DNA of 64,000 nt, taken from assembly GCF_040448685.1 (NCBI RefSeq), contig NZ_CP159290.1:3782001-3846000 (forward strand), written 5' to 3'. The position numbers and the translations under genes are program-made. The stretch is from Cellulosimicrobium sp. ES-005. GTDB lineage: Bacteria > Actinomycetota > Actinomycetes > Actinomycetales > Cellulomonadaceae. This document shows, piece after piece, positions 9,036-17,797 of the stretch (positions are counted from its first letter, which is position 1; each line of letters opens with the position of its first letter). The notes under the pieces were generated by a model. It saw only the letters and a list, made by a program, of their open reading frames with translations, made no database searches and was not told the DNA's origin.

Positions 9036-9211
9036 CCGCGGTTCTCCCTCTCGCGACCACGGTTCTCCCTCGCGCGACCGCAGTTCTCCCTCGCGACCAC
9101 AGTTCTCCTCGCGCGACCGCAGTTCTCCCTCGCGACCACAGTTCTCCTCGCGCAACCGCGGTTCTACCCTGCGCAACCACGGTTCTCCCTCGCGGCACCC
9201 AGGTTCTCTCC
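9034..9211. repeat. Nine imperfect 18-21-bp tandem repeats between convergent genes
   Basis: Nine copies of a GTTCTCC-containing unit, consensus GCGCGACCRCRGTTCTCCCTC, lie head to tail. Long (21-bp) and short (18-19-bp) versions partly alternate. The tract starts on the stop codon of the pseudopilin gene and ends just before the stop of the helicase gene, so it occupies essentially the whole intergenic space. A diverged version occurs at 39782-39849. Confidence 0.85.
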
Positions 9212-9226
9212 CGTGGGGCCCCGGTC

Positions 9227-11803
9227 CTAGCTCTTGCGGCCGGGCTCCTCGCTCGTGGAGGCGGGGCCGTCGCTCGTGCGGTCGAGATCCTCGCCCGCCG
9301 GGGCGTGGGCGAGGACGGCGTCGAGCAGGCGGACGGCGGCGGCCTTCTCGAGCGGGGCGTTGTACGACCCGCACTTCGGCGACTGCACGCACGCCGGGCA
9401 GCCGTCGTGGCAGGGGCAGCGCGCGATGGCGTCGCGCGTCGCGCGGAGCCAGGTCGCGCCGAGCTCGAACCCGCGCTCGGCGAAGCCGGCCCCGCCGGGG
9501 TAGGCGTCGTGCACGAACACGGTCGCCTCGCCGGTGTCCGCGTGCAGGGCGGTGGAGACGCCGCCGAGGTCCCAGCGGTCGCACGTGGCGAGGAGCGGGA
9601 GCAGGCCGATCGACGCGTGCTCGGCGGCGTGCAGCGCGCCGGGCAGCTCGTCGGCGTCGACCTCCGCCTCCTCGATCACCGACTGCGGGACGGTCCACCA
9701 CACGGCCATCGTGGGGAGCGTGCGCTCGGGGAGGTCCAGGGTCTCGGTGCCGAGCACCTGCATGTCCGGGAGGCGGCGGCGCTGGAAGCTCACGACCTGC
9801 GAGCACACGTCGACCGGGCCGTACCCCCAGCCGACGGGCCCCCAGCTCCGCTCGACGACCTCCCGCCCGGCGGCGACGTCCCCGTCCGCGGGCTCGTCGA
9901 CGATCGTGATGGACGTCGCCGACCGCGACCACGTCCCGTGGTCGACGTCCTGGCGGCGCACGAGCGCGACGTGGTCGGCCAGGTCGAGGTGCTCGACGAC
10001 GTAGGTGCGGCCCTGGTGGACGTACACCGCGCCGTCGTGCACGGACCCGTCCGCGGACGCGGCGTCGACCGTGCCGAGCAGCCGGCCGGTGCGCGCCTCG
10101 GCGACCCGCACGGGCGTGCCGCCCGAGCCGCGCAGGTCCGTCATACCGGACGCGGGCTGCGCGTGCGTCCAGTACCACCCGGACGCGCGACGGCGCAGCG
10201 CGCCGCGGGCGACGAGCACGTCGAGGAGACCGCGCACGGCGTCGGGGTCGCCGAAGGCCGCGAGGTCCTCGGAGCGCAGCGGGTTCTCGGCCGCTGCCGC
10301 ACACAGGTGGGGCGCGAGGACGTACGGGTTGGCGGGGTCGAACACGGTCGCCTCGAGCGGGGCGTCGAACACGGCCTCGGGGTGGTGCACGAGGAACGTG
10401 TCGAGCGGGTCCTCCCGTGCGACGAACGCGACGAGGCCGTCCGCGCCCGCGCGCCCGGCGCGGCCCGCCTGCTGCCACACGGACATGCGGGTGCCCGGCC
10501 AGCCCGCGATGAGGACGGCGTCGAGGCCGGAGATGTCGACGCCGAGCTCGAGCGCGTTGGTCGTCGCGAGGCCCAGGACGTCGCCCGTGCGCACGGCGTC
10601 CTCGAGCTCGCGCCGCTCCTCGGGCAGGTACCCGCCCCGGTAGGCGGCGACGCGCCGCACGAGCCGCGGGTCGACGACGCGCACGCTGTCCTGCGTCTGG
10701 ACCGCGACCGACTCCGCCCCGCGGCGCGAGCGCGTGAACGCGAGCGTGCGCGCGCCCGCGATGACGAGGTCCGCGAGCAGGTCCGCGACCTCGGCCGTCG
10801 CGCTGCGCCGCGGGTGCTCGGCTGCGGCGTCCACGGCCGTCGGGACCGTCGGGTCGTCGTCGTGGTGCCCCTCGGCGGGACCGGCGTCGGTGGCCGCGTC
10901 GAAGCCCACGACGACGGGCGGCTCCCACAGCGCGAACGTCTTGCGCCCCGCGGGCGACGTGTCCTGCGCGACCGTCACGACGTCGTCGGGCTCGACGCCC
11001 ACGAGGCGTGCGGCGCTCGTCGCAGGGTCGGCGGTCGTGGCCGACGCGACGACGAACGTCGGCGGCCGGTCGCCCTCGCGCGCGTAGTGCGCGGCGAGGC
11101 GCCGCAGCCGCCGCAGGACGAGCGAGACGTGGGCGCCGAACACCCCGCGGTAGGCGTGGCCCTCGTCCACGACGACGTACCGGAGGTCACGCAGGAGCCG
11201 GGACCAGCCGCGATGGTTCGGCAGGAGCGCGAAGTGCAGGAAGTCCGGGTTGGTGAGCACGACGTCGGCGTGCTCGCGGACCCAGCGCCGCTCGTCCTGC
11301 CCGGTGTCGCCGTCGCACGTCGCGACCCGCACGTCGCGCGTCCCGGCGGCGTCGAGCAGCCGCTGGAGCCCCGAGAGCTGGTCGGCGGCGAGCGCCTTGG
11401 TGGGCGAGAGGTAGAGCACGGCGCCGCGTCGGGCGACCGACTCGATGCGGCCGGGGTCGAGGAGGCGCGCGGCGGCGTCGGCCCGGACCGAGGAGAGGGC
11501 GGGGAGCCAGAACGCGAGCGACTTGCCGGAGCCCGTCGAGGTGGCGAGCGCGACGTGCCGGCCCGACCACGCGGCGTCGGCCGCCGCGACCTGGTGCTCC
11601 CACGGGCGGTCGACGCCGAGCGCGCGGTAGCCCGCGACGAGCGACGCGTCGGCCCACGCCGGCCACTCGGCCTGGGTGCCGGCCCGCGCGGGCAGCTCGC
11701 GCACGTGCAGCAGCCGTTCGTCGCGTCGCCCGCCCGCGCGCAGCACGTCGAGCAGGGCCGCGCTCGTCGGTCGCAGGGAGGTGGGGGAGGGGGCGTGCGG
11801 CAC
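9227..11803 (-). CDS. DEAD/DEAH-box helicase with C-terminal DUF1998-type zinc cluster (MrfA/SftH-like)
   Basis: An 858-aa superfamily 2 helicase. Walker A is ATSTGSGKSLAF near residue 88, motif II is VVDEGHAY (a DEGH variant), motif III is VASATT, and motif VI is QQAGRAGRAG. The C-terminal third contains CPCHDGCPACVQSPKCGSYN, a four-cysteine cluster typical of DUF1998 helicases such as Bacillus MrfA/YprA and mycobacterial SftH, which unwind DNA 3'-5' and are linked to DNA damage repair. The corresponding M. tuberculosis gene (Rv3649) is also near tad and topA, so the linkage is old. The ATG start begins MPHAPSPTSLRPTSAALLD. The gene converges with the tad operon. Confidence 0.9.
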   Translation of the reverse strand: MPHAPSPTSLRPTSAALLDVLRAGGRRDERLLHVRELPARAGTQAEWPAWADASLVAGYRALGVDRPWEHQVAAADAAWSGRHVALATSTGSGKSLAFWLPALSSVRADAAARLLDPGRIESVARRGAVLYLSPTKALAADQLSGLQRLLDAAGTRDVRVATCDGDTGQDERRWVREHADVVLTNPDFLHFALLPNHRGWSRLLRDLRYVVVDEGHAYRGVFGAHVSLVLRRLRRLAAHYAREGDRPPTFVVASATTADPATSAARLVGVEPDDVVTVAQDTSPAGRKTFALWEPPVVVGFDAATDAGPAEGHHDDDPTVPTAVDAAAEHPRRSATAEVADLLADLVIAGARTLAFTRSRRGAESVAVQTQDSVRVVDPRLVRRVAAYRGGYLPEERRELEDAVRTGDVLGLATTNALELGVDISGLDAVLIAGWPGTRMSVWQQAGRAGRAGADGLVAFVAREDPLDTFLVHHPEAVFDAPLEATVFDPANPYVLAPHLCAAAAENPLRSEDLAAFGDPDAVRGLLDVLVARGALRRRASGWYWTHAQPASGMTDLRGSGGTPVRVAEARTGRLLGTVDAASADGSVHDGAVYVHQGRTYVVEHLDLADHVALVRRQDVDHGTWSRSATSITIVDEPADGDVAAGREVVERSWGPVGWGYGPVDVCSQVVSFQRRRLPDMQVLGTETLDLPERTLPTMAVWWTVPQSVIEEAEVDADELPGALHAAEHASIGLLPLLATCDRWDLGGVSTALHADTGEATVFVHDAYPGGAGFAERGFELGATWLRATRDAIARCPCHDGCPACVQSPKCGSYNAPLEKAAAVRLLDAVLAHAPAGEDLDRTSDGPASTSEEPGRKS

Positions 11804-11907
11804 GCCTCCGAGTCTCCCACCTCCGGCCCATCCTTCGGCCCGACGGCGGCCGTGCGCGGGACCTCCGGCCCTCGCGCGGCGCGCACCGCGCGGCCGAGGA
11901 TCGACGC

Positions 11908-12555
11908 ATGGGAGCGGTGCGCGGGGTCCGGGTCGTGGCGACGACGGCGCTGGCCGTCGGGGCGCTCCTGCTCACCCGGCGCATGACCCAGACGTGGGGC
12001 ACGTGGGAGGGCGAGCACGAGTGCGTGCTCCCGGGCGACGACCTCGTGCCCGACGCGCGTGCCGTCGTCGCGACGCGGGCGGTCACGGTCGACGCTCCGC
12101 CGTCGCAGGTCTGGCCGTGGATCGTGCAGCTCGGCCAGGGCCGCGGGGGCTTCTACTCCTACGACGCGCTCGAGAACCTCGTGGGGCTGGGCATCCGGAG
12201 CGCGGACGCGATCGAGGAGCGCTGGCAGGGGCTGGCGGTCGGCGACGACGTCCACCTCGCCGACGAGGTCGCCCTGCGCGTCGCGCTCCTGGAGCCGGGC
12301 TCGCACCTCGTGCTGCGCGGCGCCCCCGGGCCGGGCCAGCCGGACACGATGCCGTTCCGGTTCTCGTGGGCGTTCGTCGTCCGCCCGCTCCCGCCGGCGG
12401 TGGACGGCACACCGAGGTCGCGCCTGCTGGTCCGCGAGCGCTACGTCCCGGTCGGTGCCGCAGGCAGAGCCACGGTCGAGGCGCTCCAGCCGGTGAGCTT
12501 CCTCATGACGCAGAAGATGCTGCGCGGCATCCGCGCCCGCGCCGACCGCGGCTGA
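11908..12555 (+). CDS. SRPBCC-superfamily conserved protein
   Basis: A 215-aa protein with an N-terminal hydrophobic helix (VVATTALAVGALLLT) followed by an SRPBCC/START-like domain. The characteristic line is VDAPPSQVWPWIVQLGQGRGGFYSYDALENLVGL, followed by a beta-rich half and RERYVPVGAAG. Such proteins bind hydrophobic ligands, but this subfamily has no established role. The ATG is preceded by GAGGAT 6 nt upstream, a weak -10-like hexamer. The gene stands alone between the divergent helicase and the convergent aminopeptidase. Confidence 0.75.
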   Translation: MGAVRGVRVVATTALAVGALLLTRRMTQTWGTWEGEHECVLPGDDLVPDARAVVATRAVTVDAPPSQVWPWIVQLGQGRGGFYSYDALENLVGLGIRSADAIEERWQGLAVGDDVHLADEVALRVALLEPGSHLVLRGAPGPGQPDTMPFRFSWAFVVRPLPPAVDGTPRSRLLVRERYVPVGAAGRATVEALQPVSFLMTQKMLRGIRARADRG

Positions 12556-12583
12556 CGCGGAACGAGCCACTCGCCGCCCCCGC

Positions 12584-12599
12584 CCCCGCTAACGCGGGG
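12584..12599. terminator. Short hairpin between convergent genes
   Basis: CCCCGC and GCGGGG form a 6-bp stem with a TAAC loop, 29 bp after the SRPBCC stop and 33 bp before the aminopeptidase stop. There is no T-tract, as is common in this GC range. Confidence 0.5.
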
Positions 12600-12631
12600 A
12601 CTGCCGACGCGGCTGGGGAGGGGGAGGGACG

Positions 12632-14035
12632 TCAGCCGCGGAAGATCTCCGTCACCGCGCGGGAGAGGTACCACGGGTCGACGACCGCCGTCAGCTCGCG
12701 TGCGGAGTGCATCGAGAGGATGGGTGCGCCGACGTCGACCGTGCGGATGCCGAGGCGGGTCGCCGTGAGCGGGCCGATCGTCGAGCCGCACGGCACGGTG
12801 TTCTTGGACACGAACTCCTGGCTCGGCACGCCCGCCCGCGCGCAGGCGCGCGCCCAGGCCGCGGCGCCGTGCGCGTCGGTCGTGTACCGCTGGTTCGCGT
12901 TGATCTTGAGGATCGGCCCGCCGCCCGCGAGCGGTCGGTTCGCGGGGTCGTGGCGCTCCGGGTAGTTGGGGTGCACCGAGTGCCCGACGTCGCTCGACAC
13001 GCACAGCGAGGCGGCGAGCTGGCGGTGCCGCTCCTCGGGCGTCGCGCCGAGGCCGGTCGCGATCCGGTCGAGCACGTCCGCGAGGAACGGGCCCGACGCG
13101 CCGGAGCGTGACTCGGAGCCGATCTCCTCGTGGTCGAACGCCGCGAGCACGGGGATCACGTCCCCCTCGACGGGGGCGTCCGGCGTCCCGGCGACCTCGA
13201 GCAGCGCGACGAGCCCGGCGTGCACGGAGAGCAGGTTGTCGAGACGGCCCGACGCGAGGAACGCGCCGTGCGCGCCGAACACGCGCGGCGCCTGCGTGTC
13301 CGCGACGACGACGTCGTAGCCCGCGACCTCGCTCGCCCGGACGCCCGCGTGGTGCGCGAGCTCGGCGACGACGTCGGCGCCGCCCGGCCCGGCACCCGCG
13401 CCCACGGCGTCCGACCCCGCCGGGCCGGCCGCCGACGCCAGCCCCCACACCGGCTGCGTGTGCTGCTGCTTGTCGAGCGCGAGCCCGTCGTTCGCGGCGC
13501 GGTCGAGGTGGATCGCGAGCTGCGGGATGCGCAGCAGCGGCCCCGTGCGCACGAGGTGCTCCACGCCGTCGGACGTCACCAGGCGCCCGGCGAGCTCCAG
13601 CTCGCGGTCGAGCCACGAGTTGAGCAGCGGCCCGCCGTAGATCTCGACGCCCGCCTGCCACCAGCCCTCGCGCACGACGCCGGGCCGCGGCTTGAGCTTG
13701 AAGCCGGGAGAGTCGGTGTGGGCGCCGAGGATCGCGAACGGCGTCGTCGCGGTCGCGCCCGCGGGGACCGCCCAGGCGATCACCGCACCGTCCCGCACGA
13801 CGACGTACCGCCCGCCCGCGCGCCCGTCGCCCTCGCTGCCGGTCGCCGGCGGCCACGCCGCCGTCTCGTCGAGCCGCTCGAAGCCGGCGGCCTCCAGGCG
13901 GCGCGCGACCTCGTGGGCCGCGTGGTACGACGACGGGGACGCCTCGACGAACGTCGCGAGCTCTTGGGCGTGCGCACGCGCGCGGTCGTGAGGGGTCGGG
14001 TCGGTCACGGCGGCGGGTGCGGTCGGTGAGGTCAC
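12632..14035 (-). CDS. M18 family aminopeptidase (aspartyl aminopeptidase-like)
   Basis: A 467-aa dinuclear zinc aminopeptidase of clan MH, predicted to remove N-terminal acidic or neutral residues from peptides in the cytoplasm. The metal-binding signature ILGAHTDSPGFKLKP is near residue 100. Further conserved blocks are YGGPLLNSWLDREL, AAFDHEEIGSESRSGA with the catalytic glutamate pair, DVGHSVHPNYPERHDP and STIGPLTATRLGIRTVDVGAP with the last ligands. The start is uncertain. The GTG at 14035 gives VTSPTAP, and another GTG six codons upstream is possible; neither has a clear ribosome binding site. The length fits the family. Confidence 0.9.
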   Translation of the reverse strand: MTSPTAPAAVTDPTPHDRARAHAQELATFVEASPSSYHAAHEVARRLEAAGFERLDETAAWPPATGSEGDGRAGGRYVVVRDGAVIAWAVPAGATATTPFAILGAHTDSPGFKLKPRPGVVREGWWQAGVEIYGGPLLNSWLDRELELAGRLVTSDGVEHLVRTGPLLRIPQLAIHLDRAANDGLALDKQQHTQPVWGLASAAGPAGSDAVGAGAGPGGADVVAELAHHAGVRASEVAGYDVVVADTQAPRVFGAHGAFLASGRLDNLLSVHAGLVALLEVAGTPDAPVEGDVIPVLAAFDHEEIGSESRSGASGPFLADVLDRIATGLGATPEERHRQLAASLCVSSDVGHSVHPNYPERHDPANRPLAGGGPILKINANQRYTTDAHGAAAWARACARAGVPSQEFVSKNTVPCGSTIGPLTATRLGIRTVDVGAPILSMHSARELTAVVDPWYLSRAVTEIFRG

Positions 14036-14089
14036 CCGCCCATCATCGCCCACGGCGGGGTCCTCGCCCCGGGTCGCTGCCGGGAAGAG

Positions 14090-14806
14090 TCACCCGACGA
14101 CGACCTCGAACGGTGCGCTGACGATCGACGTGGACGTGCCGGTCGTGCCGTGCCAGGCGTCGAGGTCGGCGGCGCTCCCGAGCGCGTCGACCTCGAGCAC
14201 GTAGTAGCCGGTGTAGGTGCCGGGTGCGAGCGTGCCGCCGTCGCACGGACTCGTCGGGGTGATGCCGAAGGGCTGGCGCTCCCCGGACGCGAGGTCGATC
14301 GGGTGGAACGGGGCGGGCTCCATCATCGGCACGGCGACGACCACCGCGTCGTCGACGAGCACCGTGCGCGCGAAACCGTTCGACGCCGCGACGAACGGCT
14401 CCTCGCCGTGGTTCGTGAGCTCGAGGGACCCGACGTCACCGTCTCCGTCCTGCACGCCGGGGACCCCGGCGCCGCCCGGCCCGGTGAGCGTGAGCGTCGT
14501 CGTGGCGGCGAGGTCCGCCTCGGGAGTCCCGCACGCGACGGTCGTCCCGACGAGCGGTGCGACGACCTCCTGAGGAGCGGACGTGGCTGCGGGCGGGGGT
14601 TCGGTGGCACGCCATCCCGGGAGTCCCAGCGACACGGCCGCGACGCCGACCCCCACGACGCCGGCCGTCACGATCCCGGCCGTCGCGGTGCGGCGGACGC
14701 GTCGTCCGCGGCGGACCCGGTGCTGGACGTCGGCGAGCGGCAGCACGACGCCCTGGCGTCGTGGCGTGTCGGCGAGTTCGTGGAGGGAGTCGTCGAGGCG
14801 GGTCAT
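14090..14806 (-). CDS. Single-pass membrane protein paired with ECF sigma factor (putative sensor/anti-sigma, one ectodomain)
   Basis: A 238-aa protein overlapping the upstream sigma factor gene by 4 bp (ATGA). About 40 cytoplasmic residues end in an arginine cluster (RVRRGRRVRRTA), followed by a membrane helix near 42-62. One extracytoplasmic domain starts at a cysteine (TTVACGTPEADL) and has a second cysteine in SPCDGGTLAPGTYTGYYVLEV. The domain ends IVSAPFEVVVG. The same layout recurs twice in the protein at 16376-17797. No zinc anti-sigma HxxxCxxC motif is present. A role as membrane-bound partner of the sigma factor is inferred from coupling and topology. Confidence 0.75.
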   Translation of the reverse strand: MTRLDDSLHELADTPRRQGVVLPLADVQHRVRRGRRVRRTATAGIVTAGVVGVGVAAVSLGLPGWRATEPPPAATSAPQEVVAPLVGTTVACGTPEADLAATTTLTLTGPGGAGVPGVQDGDGDVGSLELTNHGEEPFVAASNGFARTVLVDDAVVVAVPMMEPAPFHPIDLASGERQPFGITPTSPCDGGTLAPGTYTGYYVLEVDALGSAADLDAWHGTTGTSTSIVSAPFEVVVG

Positions 14807-15396
14807 GCGTCTGCCCTCCGAGGCGTCGTCGGGGCGTGGGGAGTCACGAGCCCGACCTGGTCGTCGGTGTCGTCGTCCGCCGCGTCGTCGAGGGGGCCCA
14901 GGAGGGTCTCGAGCTTGCCGACGGCGTTGTGCAGGTAGCGCTTGACCGTCCCCACGGAGAGCCCGAGGTGCTCGGCGATCCGCGGGACGGTGAGGTCGTC
15001 GTAGTAGCGCAGCACGACGCACGCGCGCTCCTGCGGCGCGAGCGCGCGCAGCGCGTCGCGGACGTCGGCGGAGGTGTCGGCGGCGTCCGCCGGGCCGTCC
15101 CGGTGCGGGGGAACGGCGACGAGGTGCTCGACGTCGCGCCAGCGTCGGGAGCGCCGGTACCCGTCGACGTACAGCGAGAGGATGGCACGGCGCACGTACG
15201 ACTCGGGTGCGTCGGGCCATCGGTGGCGTCGGGACCGGACGAACACGCGGACCACGGCCTCCTGCGCGAGGTCCTCGGCGGCGGAGACGTCCCCGGTGAG
15301 GAGGTACGCGTAGCCCACGAGCGCGCTGCCGCGGTCCCGCACGAGCACCGTGAGCGGGTCGTCGGCGGGGCGGTCCTGGCCGGTCGCTGGTCGCAC
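14803..15396 (-). CDS. SigE-family ECF RNA polymerase sigma factor
   Basis: A 197-aa sigma factor. Region 2 is ALVGYAYLLTGDVSAAEDLAQEAVVRVFVR followed by PESYVRRAILSLYVDGYRR. Region 4 is ALRALAPQERACVVLRYYDDLTVPRIAEHLGLSVGTVKRYLHNAVGKL, with the recognition helix SVGTVKRYL. The GTG start has an AGGAGGA immediately upstream, though the spacing is short. The last 30 residues are an acidic tail. It is translationally coupled to the membrane protein downstream. It is clearly paralogous to the sigma factor at 17794-18357, with the same GYAYLLTGDV and RACVVLRY blocks. Confidence 0.9.
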   Translation of the reverse strand: MRPATGQDRPADDPLTVLVRDRGSALVGYAYLLTGDVSAAEDLAQEAVVRVFVRSRRHRWPDAPESYVRRAILSLYVDGYRRSRRWRDVEHLVAVPPHRDGPADAADTSADVRDALRALAPQERACVVLRYYDDLTVPRIAEHLGLSVGTVKRYLHNAVGKLETLLGPLDDAADDDTDDQVGLVTPHAPTTPRRADA

Positions 15397-15500
15397 GGTC
15401 CTCCTCGAGGTGGGACGTCGCGGGTGCGTTCGTCCTGTCGCACCATGAGACGAGCGGCGCCCGCGAAACGTTGTACCGCGCGGGGCGCGGGCCTGCTCCC

Positions 15501-15506
15501 TAGGGT
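15501..15506 (+). promoter_or_regulatory. -10 hexamer TAGGGT, leaderless start of hydrolase
   Basis: TAGGGT is followed by 6 nt and the GTG at 15513, with no Shine-Dalgarno sequence between them. Confidence 0.5.
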
Positions 15507-15512
15507 GGGTCC

Positions 15513-16343
15513 GTGAGCGCAGGCCGAGGAGCGGACGCGCCGGACCGCGCGACGACCTGGGTCGTCCTCCCCGGGCTGGCGCTGACGCCCGAGGACTTCG
15601 CGCCGCTGGCGGGCGAGCTCCGAGACGCCGCGCGCACCGACGACGTGCGCGTCCTGGACGCGTGGCGCACGCCGGTCACCGGGCCGGTCGACGCGGTGCG
15701 GACGGCCCTGCGGTTGGACGGCTCCGGACCGGTGGACCTCGTCGGTCACTCCGTGGGCGGGCTCGCCGCGCTGGAGTGGGCGCTGCTGCACCCGGGCGAG
15801 GTGCGCCGCCTCGTGCTCCTGGACCCGACGAGCCCGTGGGAGCCGCACCTCCCGGCCCTGCACCCGGGGCGGCCGACCGCCCGGGCGGGGGACGCGGCGG
15901 CTGCGATGGTCGGCAGCGCGCTCGCGACGGCCGGACCGGCCCTGCGGCGCGGGGCGGTGCGGGTCGTCGCCCGTCGCGCGGACCCGCTCCCGCGCGACGT
16001 GGCGCGGGTGCGCTACGGGAGCGCGAGCACCTGGACGATGCTCGCCCACGAGTGGTTCGCGAGCTGGGAGCAGGCGCCGCGGGTGCGCGCGCTGCTCGAC
16101 TCAGGGCGCTCCCTGTCCACGGCGGCGGACCCGTTGCTCGTCACGGGTCTGCGCGGGAGCGCGCGGTTCCTGCGCCAGCAGCGCGAGCTGTCCGACCGGC
16201 TCGCCGTCCCGCGCGTCGGGCTCGCGGGCGAGGGGCACCTGTTCCCGCTCACCCGGCCCGACGTCGTCGCCCGCCTCGCGGCGGGCGCTCACCGCACGGA
16301 GCGGCGGACGCCGGGCGCGCCGCACGGGCACGCCCGGCCCTGA
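15513..16343 (+). CDS. Alpha/beta hydrolase
   Basis: A 276-aa alpha/beta-hydrolase fold protein. The first strand and oxyanion region is WVVLPGLALTPEDF, the nucleophile elbow is GHSVGG (serine near residue 79), and the acid may lie in the LLVTGLRG region. The catalytic histidine is probably in GEGHLFPLTRPD near residue 240. The substrate is unknown; esters, lactones or peroxides are all possible. The GTG start is preceded by a -10-like hexamer at leaderless spacing. The gene lies between two ECF sigma/membrane-protein pairs and converges with the second, but nothing in the sequence ties it to them functionally. Confidence 0.85.
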   Translation: MSAGRGADAPDRATTWVVLPGLALTPEDFAPLAGELRDAARTDDVRVLDAWRTPVTGPVDAVRTALRLDGSGPVDLVGHSVGGLAALEWALLHPGEVRRLVLLDPTSPWEPHLPALHPGRPTARAGDAAAAMVGSALATAGPALRRGAVRVVARRADPLPRDVARVRYGSASTWTMLAHEWFASWEQAPRVRALLDSGRSLSTAADPLLVTGLRGSARFLRQQRELSDRLAVPRVGLAGEGHLFPLTRPDVVARLAAGAHRTERRTPGAPHGHARP

Positions 16344-16375
16344 CCGGCCCCCTGACCGGCCCGGATCGGCACGGG

Positions 16376-17797
16376 TCAGGTGATCGTCAGCCGGACCGGT
16401 GCCGAGACGAGCCAGCCCTTGTAGAGGCTGCCGCCCGCGGTCTCGGCGCCCCACGACCCGTCGACCTGCTGCAGGGCGTACCGCGTGATCATCCACGGGT
16501 GCACGACCTGCACCGTGTACTCGCCGGGCGGCAGCGACGCGTCCGAGGGCAGCCCCCACTCGCACGCCACCGCGGTGGTGACGACGTGGTCGAGCGGCTC
16601 GGTCGCGCCCGGCTCGAGGACGGCGTACGCCTCGGAGTCGGTGGCCGGCACGGTCGAGCTGACGATCACCCCGTCCCGGGCGACGACGTACGCCCGGAGC
16701 CAGCGGAAGTCGACCGTCTCGGTGCGCGCCGTGGGGAGCCCGGCGAGCCGGGCGGCGAGGGTGACCTCGGTCCCGCCCGCCACCGAGAGGGTCCCGGGGG
16801 TCTCGAGCCGTGCGAGGAGCTCGTCGCCGGTCGGGGCGGGCGCGGGCATGCCGCACTGGAGGTCCTCGTACGACGGCGCTGCGGGGAACGTCGTCGTCGG
16901 TCCTGGGAAGGCCCCGGGCACCGGGTCCGGGGTCTGCGAGGACGCGGACGGTCCCGCGTCGGGGTCGGCCGAGACCGTGAACGGCACCGACGGCGTCACG
17001 AGCCAGCCGTCGAAGAGCGGCTCGCTCGACCCGTCGGCGGCGGTCACGGGCTCGCCCCAGGCGCCGTCGCGCTCCAGCGCGTACGACGACACGACCCAGG
17101 GGACGACGACCGCGAGCTCGTAGTCGCCCGGCGGCAGCGAGGGCGAGTGCTCGGTGTCACCGTCGGGGTCGCACGAGGCGAACGAGTCGACCGAGGTGGC
17201 GAGGTCGAGCACGTCGCCTTCGGCGAGGTCGACCGGCGTCGCGCCGTCGAGGTTCGTGGGCGTCAGGGACGACACGACGAGGCCGTCCTGCACGACGACG
17301 TACCCGGTGAGCCCGGCCGGGTCCAGGACACTCACGCGCGCGGCCGGGTCGACGGACACGCGCCCCGTGACCTCGACGAGGTCGGAGGACGCCACGGTGA
17401 CGGCGGCCGGGTCGACCGACGCCGTCGCCAGCACGTCGGTGCCCGTCGCCGTGGGTGCGGGCGCGCCGCACCGGAGCGCGTCGGTCGTGACGGGAGAGGG
17501 GAACGCGGCCCGGTACGTGGGTGCCGGGCTCGGCGTGGGCTCGGGGGTCGGGGCGGGAGCGGGCAGGACGGGGCGCGGGTCCTCGGCGAGCAGGGCGTTC
17601 GCGCCGACGCCCGCGGCGGCGACGGCGAGCACGGCGGCCGCGCCGACCAGGACGGCACGGCGACGGCGGACGTGGCGCACGCCGTCGCGGACGAGACCGG
17701 CGGACGTCGCGTCGTCGGTCTGGGGGACCACCTCGTCGGCGACCGACCGCAGCACGACGTCGAGGTCGACGGGGCCGGGGTTCGTGGGGCGGTTCAT
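16376..17797 (-). CDS. Single-pass membrane protein paired with ECF sigma factor, with duplicated ectodomain
   Basis: A 473-aa protein overlapping its sigma factor gene by 4 bp. The cytoplasmic N-terminus ends in HVRRRRAVLVG, the membrane helix is near 50-70, and a Pro-rich linker follows. Two homologous domains come next. Each begins with a Cys-Gly pair (LRCGAPAPT; LQCGMPAPA), continues with a YVV-DG-VVSS strand, a second cysteine (ASCDPDG; VACEWGL), LPPGDYELAVV or LPPGEYTVQVV, and ends in a GWLV-motif strand (FDGWLVTPSVPFTV; YKGWLVSAPVRLTI). The single domain of the protein at 14090 has the same order of landmarks. I know no named family for it. A sensor or anti-sigma role is inferred. Confidence 0.75.
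   Translation of the reverse strand: MNRPTNPGPVDLDVVLRSVADEVVPQTDDATSAGLVRDGVRHVRRRRAVLVGAAAVLAVAAAGVGANALLAEDPRPVLPAPAPTPEPTPSPAPTYRAAFPSPVTTDALRCGAPAPTATGTDVLATASVDPAAVTVASSDLVEVTGRVSVDPAARVSVLDPAGLTGYVVVQDGLVVSSLTPTNLDGATPVDLAEGDVLDLATSVDSFASCDPDGDTEHSPSLPPGDYELAVVVPWVVSSYALERDGAWGEPVTAADGSSEPLFDGWLVTPSVPFTVSADPDAGPSASSQTPDPVPGAFPGPTTTFPAAPSYEDLQCGMPAPAPTGDELLARLETPGTLSVAGGTEVTLAARLAGLPTARTETVDFRWLRAYVVARDGVIVSSTVPATDSEAYAVLEPGATEPLDHVVTTAVACEWGLPSDASLPPGEYTVQVVHPWMITRYALQQVDGSWGAETAGGSLYKGWLVSAPVRLTIT

Noticed and set aside
9034-9211. Possible CRISPR array
   Set aside because: Units are contiguous without spacers, vary in length and have no cas genes nearby.
14030-14053. Upstream GTG start for the M18 aminopeptidase
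   Set aside because: It would add six residues without a ribosome binding site. The start remains uncertain, but the shorter form is preferred.
16351-16380. Terminator between the hydrolase and the double-domain membrane protein
   Set aside because: Only a 7-bp CCTGACC/GGTCAGG stem with a long loop is present, and it overlaps a stop codon; too weak to list.
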